From Planctomycetota bacterium (lineage in GTDB: Bacteria; Planctomycetota; Planctomycetia; Pirellulales; Pirellulaceae): 5,207 nucleotides of DNA. The position numbers and the translations under genes are program-made. The DNA is taken from the NCBI GenBank assembly GCA_019347795.1, contig JAHWKS010000486.1, positions 1-5,207 of the forward strand. The letters are read 5' to 3'. Positions 1 to 5,207 of this stretch are shown here, in pieces. A model generated the notes under the pieces. The model made no database searches, was not told where the DNA came from, and worked only from the letters and a program-made list of their open reading frames with translations. How positions within the stretch are numbered: the stretch's first letter is position 1; each line of letters starts with the position of its first letter.

Positions 1-921
1 GGCCGCCGCCGCCGGCTCGCTCGTGCGGGGCGCGTCTTCCTCTTCCTCGGAGATTTCCGGCAGCGCCGCCTCGCGGGAGTCGGCGACGTTGACCGCCGCT
101 TCGCGAGCGAGCGACTGTCGCTCGACCGACTGGCGAAGCTGCCGCAGCTCTTCCAGCAATCGCGAGTTCTGCTCCGCCCGCTCGTGCTGCTGATGGTGCA
201 GGCTCTCTTGCAGCTCGGCGGCCCGGGAGCGGACTTGCTCCAGCTCCGCCAAAAGGGCGGCCCGCTCCTGCTCGAGGATTGCCCGCTGCTCGGCGTCTTC
301 GCGCGGCTCGGCCGGCTGCGGCGGTTGCTCCAGCCGCTCTTGGAGATGGCCGCCGAAGCGTTCGATCTCCGCCAAGAGATTCTGCCAGTGCGGGGCTTCC
401 GAGCGAGCGGTTTCCAGCTCAAGTCGCGCGGCGTCTCGCTCATTGCGTAAGGCGTCCCGTTCGGCGCGGAGCGACTCGCGCTCGGCGAGCATCGCGTCCC
501 GTTCGCCTTGCAGTTTCTCGCGCTCCTGGCGAAGCGAGTCATGCTCCGTCCGCAGGCGTTCCGCCTCATTCTGCAGGCGTGCGACTTCGGCGTCGGCGCC
601 CGGCGCGGGGGCTTCCTCCAACCCGTGCTTCACTTCCTCCAGCAGCGTGAGGGCGGCGGAAAGCTGCCGCTCCTGTTGTTCGAACTGCTGGGCCAGCTTC
701 TGATGCTCTTCCCGCTCCTGCTGCAAGGCCGTCCGGCGTTCATCCGCTTCGTGACGATGGCGTTCGATCTCGGCCGCCTTGTGCGAGAGCTTCTCGCGAA
801 GCTTTTCGATCTCCTCAAACAGCTCTTCCACCAGGCCGTCCAGCCCGGCGTATTCGCTGCGGAAGGCGGCCAGCGTCTCCTCAACGCCGGTCCAATCGAG
901 TACGGTTGAAGCGGGCGACAT
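1..921 (-). CDS. Large coiled-coil protein of unknown function, 3' end beyond the window
   Basis: I do not recognise this gene. Reading the minus strand from the ATG at 921-919 gives 307 codons with no stop before the left edge, so the C-terminus is missing. An in-frame TAG lies at 930-928, three codons upstream, and no other start codon lies between, which fixes the start. The Shine-Dalgarno is weak (AGAGA, 929-925). The protein is dominated by Glu, Arg, Leu, Ala and Gln. It appears as three helical segments, about residues 12-101, 111-198 and 207-275. They are separated by Pro-rich breaks at 104-107 (APAP) and 200-206. Residues 137-164 form four near-identical heptads (pattern LxxERDA). The visible C-terminal part turns acidic (EISEEEED, 289-296) and then Ala-rich. 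There is no signal peptide, membrane segment, Walker motif or catalytic motif, so a cytoplasmic structural or scaffold role is only a guess. It is divergent from ribD. The open frame and coherent coiled-coil composition make it real; overlapping frames are shadows. Confidence 0.85.
   Translation of the reverse strand, partial: MSPASTVLDWTGVEETLAAFRSEYAGLDGLVEELFEEIEKLREKLSHKAAEIERHRHEADERRTALQQEREEHQKLAQQFEQQERQLSAALTLLEEVKHGLEEAPAPGADAEVARLQNEAERLRTEHDSLRQEREKLQGERDAMLAERESLRAERDALRNERDAARLELETARSEAPHWQNLLAEIERFGGHLQERLEQPPQPAEPREDAEQRAILEQERAALLAELEQVRSRAAELQESLHHQQHERAEQNSRLLEELRQLRQSVERQSLAREAAVNVADSREAALPEISEEEEDAPRTSEPAAAA
430..513 (-). repeat. 21-bp near-repeat coding four heptads in the coiled-coil gene
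   Basis: Four consecutive 21-base units encode residues 137-164 of the coiled-coil protein: LQGERDA, MLAERES, LRAERDA and LRNERDA. The DNA units are similar but not identical, differing mostly at third positions. This suggests an old internal duplication kept by selection on the protein rather than a recent expansion. Leu or Met recurs every seventh residue, as expected for the hydrophobic position of a coiled coil. Confidence 0.75.
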
Positions 922-1052
922 GAATCTCTAGGTGCGGCGTCTGGGCCGGCTGCGAACGAGCGAGTGATGCGGAAGAGAAGATGCACGGCGAGACCTGACG
1001 AGGACCACGTCTCCGCCATCGCAAACCTAGGTCACGAATCGAGGTCCGGCAA
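922..1052. other. Divergent intergenic region between the coiled-coil gene and ribD
   Basis: These 131 bases separate two start codons on opposite strands, so both promoters should lie here or overlap the gene ends. I see no good -35/-10 pair on either strand. The only symmetric element noted is the 8-bp palindrome ACCTAGGT (1025-1032), about 20 bases before the ribD start. It is too short to call an operator. I see no FMN riboswitch signature, although ribD genes in other bacteria are sometimes controlled by one. Confidence 0.5.
1041..1044 (+). promoter_or_regulatory. Shine-Dalgarno supporting the ribD start at 1053
   Basis: GAGG lies 8 bases before the ATG at 1053. It supports this start over the in-frame ATG at 1074, which has no purine-rich leader. 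The third in-frame ATG at 1101 also has a purine-rich stretch (AGAGGA, 1091-1096), only 4 bases away. That start would leave almost nothing before the first deaminase helix. Confidence 0.5.
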
Positions 1053-2174
1053 ATGACCGCCGATGCGTCACCCATGTTTTACCGGGCTGAAGAGGACCTT
1101 ATGCGCCGCGCATTTGCATTGGCCGAGCGGGGGCAGGGGTTCGTCGAGCCGAACCCCATGGTCGGCTGTATCGCGGTGCGCGGCGGCGAGGTCGTGGGCG
1201 AAGGATGGCATCGCCGCTTCGGCGGGCCGCATGCGGAGATCGAGGCGCTGCAGGCGGCCAGCAAGCGGGCCGAAGGAAGCACGCTCATTGTGACGCTCGA
1301 GCCGTGCTGCCATCACGGCAAAACGCCGCCTTGCACAGATGCGATCATCGCCGCGGGCGTGCGGGAGGTCATCCTCGCGCAGCGCGATCCGTTCCCGCAG
1401 GTGAACGGCGGCGGAGTGCGGCGATTGGAGGAGGCTGGCATTGAAGTTCGTGCGGGGCTGTTGGAAGACGAGGCCCGCCGGCTGAACGCGCCGTACTTGA
1501 AGTTAATCGGCAAGGGACGGCCGTGGATCATCGCGAAATGGGCGATGACGCTCGACGGCAAGATCGCCACACGCGCGGGCCACAGCCGCTGGATCTCAGG
1601 CGAGGCGTCGCGGGCGGTCGTTCATCAGCTTCGCGGCCGAGTTGACGCGATTATGGTCGGCGCCGCGACGGCGCGATTGGACGACCCGCTGCTCACCGCC
1701 CGTCCGCCGGGACCGCGGATTGCGACGCGGATTGTGCTCGACTCCGCCGCCTCGCTTTCGCTGGAAAGCCAGCTCGTCCGCACGGCGCGGGAGACGCCGT
1801 TGGTGGTGATCGCTGGTCCCGCGGCGATGGCGGCAAGGATCGACTCCCTCCGCGACGCCGGCTGCGAAGTGCTGCAACTTTCCGGCGCCACGCACGCCGA
1901 GCGGCTGCAGGAATGTCTCAACGCCCTCGGCGAGCGCCGCATGACGAACGTGCTGGTCGAAGGCGGCGCCCAGGTGCTCGGCGCCTTGCGCGACGCCGGC
2001 GAGATCGATGAGGTGCACGTGTTCCTCGCACCCAAGCTCATCGGCGGCGTCGACGCGCCTTCGCCGCTGGCGGGATTGGGTTGCGAGTTGATGACTTCCG
2101 CCACGACGATCGACGACCTCGTAGTCGCACGCTGCGACGACGACATTCATCTCCGCGGACGAATTCGACGGTAA
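1053..2174 (+). CDS. ribD: Bifunctional riboflavin biosynthesis deaminase/reductase RibD
   Basis: RibD carries out two consecutive cytoplasmic steps of riboflavin synthesis: deamination of the GTP-derived diaminopyrimidine, then NADPH-dependent reduction of its ribose side chain. At 373 residues it is close to the family length (E. coli about 367). The N-terminal deaminase domain (about 17-150) shows PNPMVGC (34-39 region) and the zinc site: His60 and catalytic Glu62 in PHAE, then PCCHHGKTPPC with Cys85 and Cys94. The C-terminal reductase domain (about 157-370) shows KWAMTLDGK (162-170), SRWIS (178-182), DDPLLT (210-215), VEGGAQ (302-307) and the APKLIGG segment (326-332). All expected catalytic residues are present, so it should be active. 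No other rib genes adjoin it, so it stands apart from an operon here, and the next gene is unrelated. The start at 1053 is chosen on the GAGG leader; 1074 would also give a family-like N-terminus. Confidence 0.97.
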   Translation: MTADASPMFYRAEEDLMRRAFALAERGQGFVEPNPMVGCIAVRGGEVVGEGWHRRFGGPHAEIEALQAASKRAEGSTLIVTLEPCCHHGKTPPCTDAIIAAGVREVILAQRDPFPQVNGGGVRRLEEAGIEVRAGLLEDEARRLNAPYLKLIGKGRPWIIAKWAMTLDGKIATRAGHSRWISGEASRAVVHQLRGRVDAIMVGAATARLDDPLLTARPPGPRIATRIVLDSAASLSLESQLVRTARETPLVVIAGPAAMAARIDSLRDAGCEVLQLSGATHAERLQECLNALGERRMTNVLVEGGAQVLGALRDAGEIDEVHVFLAPKLIGGVDAPSPLAGLGCELMTSATTIDDLVVARCDDDIHLRGRIRR

Positions 2175-2211
2175 CCGGAGCCGGCGTACCTCGCGACTGA
2201 GTTCCGCAGAT

Positions 2212-2217
2212 TACAAT
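2212..2217 (+). promoter_or_regulatory. Candidate -10 element (TACAAT) upstream of the sulfatase gene
   Basis: TACAAT matches five of six bases of the bacterial -10 consensus and lies 51 bases before the sulfatase ATG, in the gap after ribD. No recognisable -35 hexamer lies 16-18 bases upstream. The same hexamer occurs just before the PIG-L gene (4968-4973), which slightly raises its credibility. If real, the sulfatase is transcribed independently of ribD. Confidence 0.35.
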
Positions 2218-2254
2218 CGGACATCACGGGGGTGCTCCAACGCCGCGCCATCTT

Positions 2255-2261
2255 GGGAGGA
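2255..2261 (+). promoter_or_regulatory. Strong Shine-Dalgarno of the sulfatase gene
   Basis: GGGAGGA is an almost ideal ribosome binding site. The GGAGG core ends 8 bases before the ATG at 2269, which fixes that start and places the signal peptide directly at the N-terminus. Confidence 0.8.
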
Positions 2262-2268
2262 AGAAGAA

Positions 2269-3468
2269 ATGCGATCGCGACTGTTCTTATGTTTGGCATG
2301 CGTGCTGCTTGTTGTTTCCAGCCGCAAACTGTCCGGGTCCGAGAATCTCAACGTCCTGCTGATCACCGCCGACGATCTCGGGCTGCAGCTCAGTTGCTAC
2401 GGCGAGACGGTGATCGAGACGCCGAACCTCGACCGGCTCGCGAGCAGCAGCGTGCAGTTCGACGTGGCCTATGTCGCCCAGGCCTCATGCAGCCCTTCCC
2501 GAAGTGCGATGTTCACCGGACTGCACACGCACTCCACGGGTCAGTACGGATTGACCAACGGCGGCTTCTCGCTGCATCCCCATCTGAGAGACAGAACGAT
2601 TCCGAATTTGCTGAAAGACGCCGGCTACCGCACCGGCATCATCGGCAAGCTGCACGTGGCGCCGGAGGAGAGCTTTCGCTTCGACTATCGCCCTCGCGGC
2701 AATACCCGCGAGGTGCGGTGGGTGGCCGAAGCCACCGAGCAATTTCTTCAGGAGTCGGGCGACGAGCCATTCTTCCTGATGGTGAACTACTCCGATCCGC
2801 ACGCATTCCGCCGCCCGAATGATCGGACGCGGTGGCACTTTCCGCCGCAGATCGATGGCCTGCCGGAGAACCCGCTCCCGCCGGGGCCGGAGACGCTGTT
2901 TTCATTCCAGCAGATCGACACGCCCGCCCGGCGCATCCGCACCGCCGGCTACTACAACGCGGTGCAGCGGCTCGATGAGGGGATCGGGATGCTGATGGAC
3001 GTGCTCGAAAAGCGCGGCCGAAGCGACGATACGCTGGTGATCTTCGTCGGCGATCACGGGCCGCCGTTCGCCCGCGGCAAGACGACAGTTTATGAAGCGG
3101 GGCTCCGCGTGCCGTTTCTCATCCGCTGGCCCGGCGTCTCCAAACCAATGCGCAGCGGCGCGATGGTCTCGACGATCGACATCCTCCCCACGATCCTCGA
3201 CGCAACCGGCGTGAAGCTCAAGGGCGAACTTCACGGCAAGTCCCTCCGGCCGGTCGTGCAGGATTCGGAAGCCGCGTGGCGCGATTACCTTGCGGCGGAA
3301 TTTCACTTCCACGGCGGCAGCCCGTTCTATCCGCGCCGCGCGATTCGCGATGGCCGCTACAAGTTGATCCACAACCTGCTGGCGGGCTCGGCCCGGCCCT
3401 CCACGGGCATCGACGGCGATCCGGCGTATCGCGTTTCCCAGGAGCCGCGTTACGACGGACCGCGGTGA
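2269..3468 (+). CDS. Exported sulfatase, N-sulfoglucosamine sulfohydrolase-like, cut short by a frameshift
   Basis: This encodes a type I (formylglycine) sulfatase, which hydrolyses sulfate esters or N-sulfates outside the cytoplasm. The start has a strong GGGAGGA leader, and residues 1-18 form a basic then hydrophobic export signal. Catalytic features seen are metal ligands Asp35-Asp36 in TADDLG, the CSPSR motif at 74-78 with Cys74 as the residue converted to formylglycine, GKLH (126-129), DPH (176-178), GDHG (261-264) and Lys271. The GDHGPPFARGKT segment and the overall pattern resemble the SGSH/heparan N-sulfatase branch; the true substrate cannot be read from sequence. The frame ends at TGA 3466-3468 after 399 residues. 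The expected C-terminal part (EYELYDLKNDP and onward) continues in another frame to 3686. The complete protein would have about 472 residues. The whole catalytic core is in this frame. Either one base was lost (in the genome or in the sequence data) or the gene is recently inactivated. Confidence 0.93.
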   Translation: MRSRLFLCLACVLLVVSSRKLSGSENLNVLLITADDLGLQLSCYGETVIETPNLDRLASSSVQFDVAYVAQASCSPSRSAMFTGLHTHSTGQYGLTNGGFSLHPHLRDRTIPNLLKDAGYRTGIIGKLHVAPEESFRFDYRPRGNTREVRWVAEATEQFLQESGDEPFFLMVNYSDPHAFRRPNDRTRWHFPPQIDGLPENPLPPGPETLFSFQQIDTPARRIRTAGYYNAVQRLDEGIGMLMDVLEKRGRSDDTLVIFVGDHGPPFARGKTTVYEAGLRVPFLIRWPGVSKPMRSGAMVSTIDILPTILDATGVKLKGELHGKSLRPVVQDSEAAWRDYLAAEFHFHGGSPFYPRRAIRDGRYKLIHNLLAGSARPSTGIDGDPAYRVSQEPRYDGPR

Positions 3469-3686
3469 GAAAGGCGTTCGACACCTTCGCCGATCCGCCG
3501 GAGTACGAGTTGTACGATCTGAAGAATGATCCCGTGGAGTTCCACAACCTCGCCGGCCGCCCCGAGCACCGCGAAGTCCAGCAGCGGCTCGCGCAGGCGC
3601 TCATCGAGTATCGCAAGCAGACGGACGATCCTTTCCTCGACGCCGTCTTCCTCGACAAGTTCCGCCGCCGCACTTCCACGAAGTAA
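3459..3686 (+). pseudogene. Out-of-frame C-terminal part of the sulfatase
   Basis: Moving to the frame that starts at base 3459 restores sulfatase homology at once: TAVRKAFDTFADPPEYELYD, then LKNDPVEFHNLAG, a helical QQRLAQALIEYRKQ and DDPFL, ending at TAA 3684-3686 (75 codons). The 'YELYDL..DP.E..NLA' pattern is the hallmark C-terminal subdomain of bacterial sulfatases. This piece has no start codon or ribosome site of its own in a sensible place, so it is the displaced tail of the gene beginning at 2269. Re-reading A3459, equivalent to restoring one A in GGA(A)CC, joins ...RYDG to TAVRK.... A lost base around 3457-3465 is therefore the simplest explanation. Confidence 0.88.
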
Positions 3687-3814
3687 AGTCGGCTTCCAAG
3701 CGACGGCGGCTTCCGCTGCCTCGCAACCTGTTTGCTTGCCGCCGCCGGCGCAGCGACTATGTCACCATCATTCTTTCTCCAGCCACTTTGCTTTCTCGTT
3801 TGAAGGATAATTCC
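3687..3814 (+). other. Gap between the sulfatase and the SMP-30 gene
   Basis: These 128 bases contain no credible gene. CGGCTTCC occurs twice close together near the left end (about 3693-3717), and the middle is pyrimidine-rich. No clear terminator is seen: the GC-rich stretch around 3701-3727 folds only imperfectly and has no T tract. No convincing -10/-35 pair was found, so whether the SMP-30 gene is co-transcribed with the sulfatase is open. Confidence 0.45.
3803..3807 (+). promoter_or_regulatory. Shine-Dalgarno deciding the SMP-30 start at 3815
   Basis: AAGGA ends 7 bases before the ATG at 3815. The reading frame is open further upstream to a TTG at 3788. Using that would add nine polar residues before the signal peptide and put this ribosome site inside the gene, so 3815 is preferred. 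Confidence 0.75.
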
Positions 3815-4873
3815 ATGATCCGGCCTTTCTCTTCGTTGACTTTCGTATCCTTAGTGCTCGCCATGCTCTCCATGCAACACGCTGCGGCCGAGGCGCCGAA
3901 AACGATCGGCGAGATCGTGCGGCACGATCCTGCGATGGATAAGCTCCTTCCCCAGGATGCGAAGATCGAGGTGCTGGCCGACGGCTTCGACTGGTCCGAA
4001 GGTCCCGTCTGGGTCCCCAGCGGAGCTTACCTGCTCTTCTCCGACATTCCGCGGAACCACATCGTCAAGTGGAAGGAAGGTGAGGGGACGAGCATTTTCA
4101 TGGAGCGGCTCGGCTACACCGGCAAGAAGCCCTTCGCCGGTCCCGAGCCGGGCACGAATGGACTCATGCTCGATTCTGAGGGTCGGCTCGTCGCCTGCTG
4201 CCACGGTGATCGCAAGGTGAAACGGGTCGAGAAAGACGGCTCGATCACGGTGCTGGCCGCCAGGTACAAGGGGAAGCGGCTCAACAGCCCTAACGACCTG
4301 GTGTATCACACCAGCGGGAATCTGTACTTCACCGATCCGCCCTACGGCCTGCCGCAGCGGGAGAACGATCCGGCCCGGGAGCTGGAATGGTTTGGCGTCT
4401 ATCGCCTTGATCCGCCGCAGGAGGGAAAGAAGCGGGGCAAGCTAACGCTCTTGACCAAAGAAATGACGCGGCCCAACGGCATCGCCCTCTCGCCCGATGA
4501 GAAGACGCTCTACGTGGCGCAGTCGGATCCGCAGGCCGCCATCTGGAAGGTGTTTCCCGTGAAGGAGGGCGGCACGCTCGGCGAAAGTCGCCTGCTCAAC
4601 GATGCGACCGAGTCGGTAGGAAAACGTCCCGGCCTGCCCGACGGCATGGCGGTGGACCAGGAAGGGAATATTTGGGCGACCGGCCCCGGCGGCGTGTATG
4701 TGTTCAATCCCGAGGGAAAACTCTTGGGGAATCTGTGGACGAACGAGCGGACCGCCAACTGCACTTTCGGCGGCGACGGCAGTACGCTCTACATCACCGC
4801 CGACATGTACCTCTGCCGCGTCAAGACCAATGTAAAAGGCGCCCAGTACGACCGCCCGCCCTACGCCAGGTAA
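3815..4873 (+). CDS. Exported SMP-30/gluconolactonase/LRE family protein
   Basis: This six-bladed beta-propeller family hydrolyses sugar lactones such as gluconolactone, using one divalent metal. The 352-residue protein starts with an export signal: MIRP, a hydrophobic run at about 9-20, then a likely cleavage after HAAA near residue 25. Hence it probably acts in the periplasm. Metal and substrate residues match the family by motif: Glu62 in WSEGPVW, Asn160-Asp161 in SPNDL, Asn221 in RPNGIALSPDEKTLYV and Asp276 in LPDGMAVD. Blade-like repeats such as 'DSEGRLVA', 'SGNLYFTDPPYG' and 'QEGNIWATGPGGVYVF' recur through the chain. The fold is full length. The RPNG...SPDEKTLYV pattern is closer to bacterial gluconolactonases than to animal SMP-30, but the substrate is uncertain. 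It follows the sulfatase by 128 bases and precedes a PIG-L gene, which hints at sugar catabolism by context only. Confidence 0.93.
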   Translation: MIRPFSSLTFVSLVLAMLSMQHAAAEAPKTIGEIVRHDPAMDKLLPQDAKIEVLADGFDWSEGPVWVPSGAYLLFSDIPRNHIVKWKEGEGTSIFMERLGYTGKKPFAGPEPGTNGLMLDSEGRLVACCHGDRKVKRVEKDGSITVLAARYKGKRLNSPNDLVYHTSGNLYFTDPPYGLPQRENDPARELEWFGVYRLDPPQEGKKRGKLTLLTKEMTRPNGIALSPDEKTLYVAQSDPQAAIWKVFPVKEGGTLGESRLLNDATESVGKRPGLPDGMAVDQEGNIWATGPGGVYVFNPEGKLLGNLWTNERTANCTFGGDGSTLYITADMYLCRVKTNVKGAQYDRPPYAR

Positions 4874-4877
4874 TGTG

Positions 4878-4900
4878 GGTCACTCGCTCCGCGAGTGACC
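4878..4900 (+). terminator. Perfect 10-bp hairpin after the SMP-30 stop codon
   Basis: GGTCACTCGC, a TCC loop, then GCGAGTGACC form a perfect 10-bp stem starting 5 bases after the TAA at 4871-4873. The position suits transcript end formation or 3'-end protection. There is no T tract on either side, so it is not a standard intrinsic terminator. Its exact symmetry and short loop also resemble dispersed intergenic palindromes (REP-like). A single window cannot separate the two readings. Confidence 0.6.
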
Positions 4901-4905
4901 AATCG

Positions 4906-4922
4906 GCGAGCCAAAGCGAGCC
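4906..4922 (+). repeat. Short direct repeat GCGAGCC-AAA-GCGAGCC
   Basis: Two copies of GCGAGCC, separated by AAA, lie 5 bases after the hairpin. With the hairpin they form a compact structured block of about 45 bases between the SMP-30 and PIG-L genes. It may be part of the same intergenic repeat; no function can be read from it. Confidence 0.5.
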
Positions 4923-4967
4923 GCAGAATTTATCAAGAAGCCCGCAATCCAGCGGTAGCTCTCTCCC

Positions 4968-4973
4968 TACAAT
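4968..4973 (+). promoter_or_regulatory. Candidate -10 element (TACAAT) just before the PIG-L gene
   Basis: TACAAT ends 10 bases before the ATG at 4984. If it is a -10 box, transcription would begin within about 5 bases of the start codon, giving a leaderless or nearly leaderless message. This fits the lack of any Shine-Dalgarno before the ATG. No -35 match is evident. Confidence 0.4.
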
Positions 4974-4983
4974 TGATCCGATC

Positions 4984-5207
4984 ATGCGTCCGACCTCCAC
5001 CTTCGCCGCGGCCCTTTCGCTTCTCCTCTCCGCCTCGTTGCTCTTCGCCGACGATTCCGCTACACCCGCGGACGACGGCAAGCTGCGGATCATCGTTTTC
5101 GGCGCCCACCCCGATGACGCCGAGTTCAAGGCGGGCGGAACGGCGATTCTCTGGGCGAAACAAGGCCACCATGTGAAGCTGGTGTCGGTCACCAACGGCG
5201 ACATCGG
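4984..5207 (+). CDS. Exported PIG-L (LmbE) family deacetylase, 5' part only
   Basis: PIG-L/LmbE proteins are zinc hydrolases that remove N-acetyl groups, typically from GlcNAc-containing substrates. The visible 74 codons hold an export signal (MRPTS, hydrophobic 7-21, likely cleavage near the FADD at 21-24). The family's first motif follows in a beta strand: FGAHPDDAE at 39-47. By family knowledge His42 and Asp45 bind zinc and Asp44 is the catalytic base. AGGT (50-53), the WAKQGHHVKLVSVTNGD stretch (57-73) and the order of elements match exported PIG-L proteins. The third zinc ligand lies beyond the window. No Shine-Dalgarno precedes the ATG at 4984. The frame is open back to an ATG at 4873-4875 that overlaps the previous stop codon (TAATG). 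That start would add 37 Ser/Gln-rich residues read through the hairpin and hide the signal peptide, so I reject it. Substrate unknown. Confidence 0.92.
   Translation, partial: MRPTSTFAAALSLLLSASLLFADDSATPADDGKLRIIVFGAHPDDAEFKAGGTAILWAKQGHHVKLVSVTNGDI

Noticed and set aside
184..909. Several plus-strand open frames (184-450, 279-650, 443-703, 508-909)
   Set aside because: They lie opposite the 307-codon coiled-coil frame. Their translations are Arg/Ser/Ala- or Leu-rich with no domain, as expected of antisense readings of a GC-rich Glu/Arg/Leu gene.
630..1019. Minus-strand 129-residue frame overlapping the coiled-coil start
   Set aside because: It is out of frame with the coherent coiled-coil protein over most of its length, and its composition (Arg/Ser/Pro/Trp) looks like a shadow.
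1025..1032. Palindrome ACCTAGGT upstream of ribD as an operator
   Set aside because: An 8-bp palindrome is expected by chance at this scale, and no second copy or known binding motif supports it.
1596..2150. Two long minus-strand frames (184 and 173 residues) inside ribD
   Set aside because: They are fully covered by ribD, whose catalytic motifs are all present. High GC leaves few stops on the opposite strand.
2170..2190. Imperfect inverted repeat GGTA...CCGG..CCGG..TACC across the ribD stop codon
   Set aside because: The stem is interrupted, the central loop is too short unless pairs open, and no T tract follows. It is too weak to call a terminator.
2232..2822. Plus-strand 196-residue frame over the sulfatase start
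   Set aside because: It overlaps the sulfatase signal peptide and formylglycine motif in another frame, with Arg-rich meaningless sequence. It happens to share the frame of the displaced sulfatase tail, but there are stops between them.
2902..3679. Minus-strand frames of 156 and 153 residues opposite the sulfatase
   Set aside because: They are antisense to conserved sulfatase sequence and have no recognisable motif.
3788..3814. TTG start at 3788 for the SMP-30 gene
   Set aside because: The ATG at 3815 has a good AAGGA site 7 bases away and places the signal peptide at the N-terminus.
4873..4983. ATG at 4873 (overlapping the TAA stop) as a coupled start for the PIG-L gene
   Set aside because: It would read through the perfect hairpin and the direct repeat, giving a Ser/Gln-rich extension ahead of a clear signal peptide.

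Overview
The window is GC-rich and looks chromosomal. It most likely comes from a planctomycete (Pirellulales-like). The inference rests on gene content rather than on any marker gene: an exported formylglycine-type sulfatase, an exported SMP-30/gluconolactonase protein and an exported PIG-L (LmbE) deacetylase sit in a row, a combination typical of that phylum. Spacing is loose, at about 95 to 130 bp between genes. No tRNA, rRNA, CRISPR array, insertion sequence or integrase is visible.

Layout: (1) bases 1-921, minus strand, hold the first 307 codons of an unrecognised, strongly coiled-coil protein that runs off the left edge. (2) Bases 922-1052 are a divergent intergenic region. (3) Bases 1053-2174, plus strand, hold a full-length bifunctional riboflavin biosynthesis gene, ribD. 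(4) Bases 2269-3686 hold a sulfatase related to N-sulfoglucosamine sulfohydrolase. Its reading frame is broken by a single-base shift at about 3459, so the last 75 codons lie in another frame. (5) Bases 3815-4873 hold an exported SMP-30/gluconolactonase-type beta-propeller with all expected metal ligands. (6) Bases 4874-4983 hold a perfect 10-bp hairpin, a small direct repeat and a -10-like TACAAT. (7) Bases 4984-5207 hold the 5' end of an exported PIG-L deacetylase, cut by the right edge.

The last three genes encode proteins with signal peptides that plausibly act outside the cytoplasm on sulfated or N-acetylated sugars or their lactones. This would fit the use of sulfated polysaccharides, but joint action is inferred only from order and family. 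RibD is a cytoplasmic housekeeping enzyme and the coiled-coil protein has no evident link to either group.

I see no convincing new multi-gene system. The observations most worth checking are the sulfatase frameshift, the heptad-repeat coiled-coil protein, the hairpin repeat after the SMP-30 gene, and the apparently leaderless start of the PIG-L gene.
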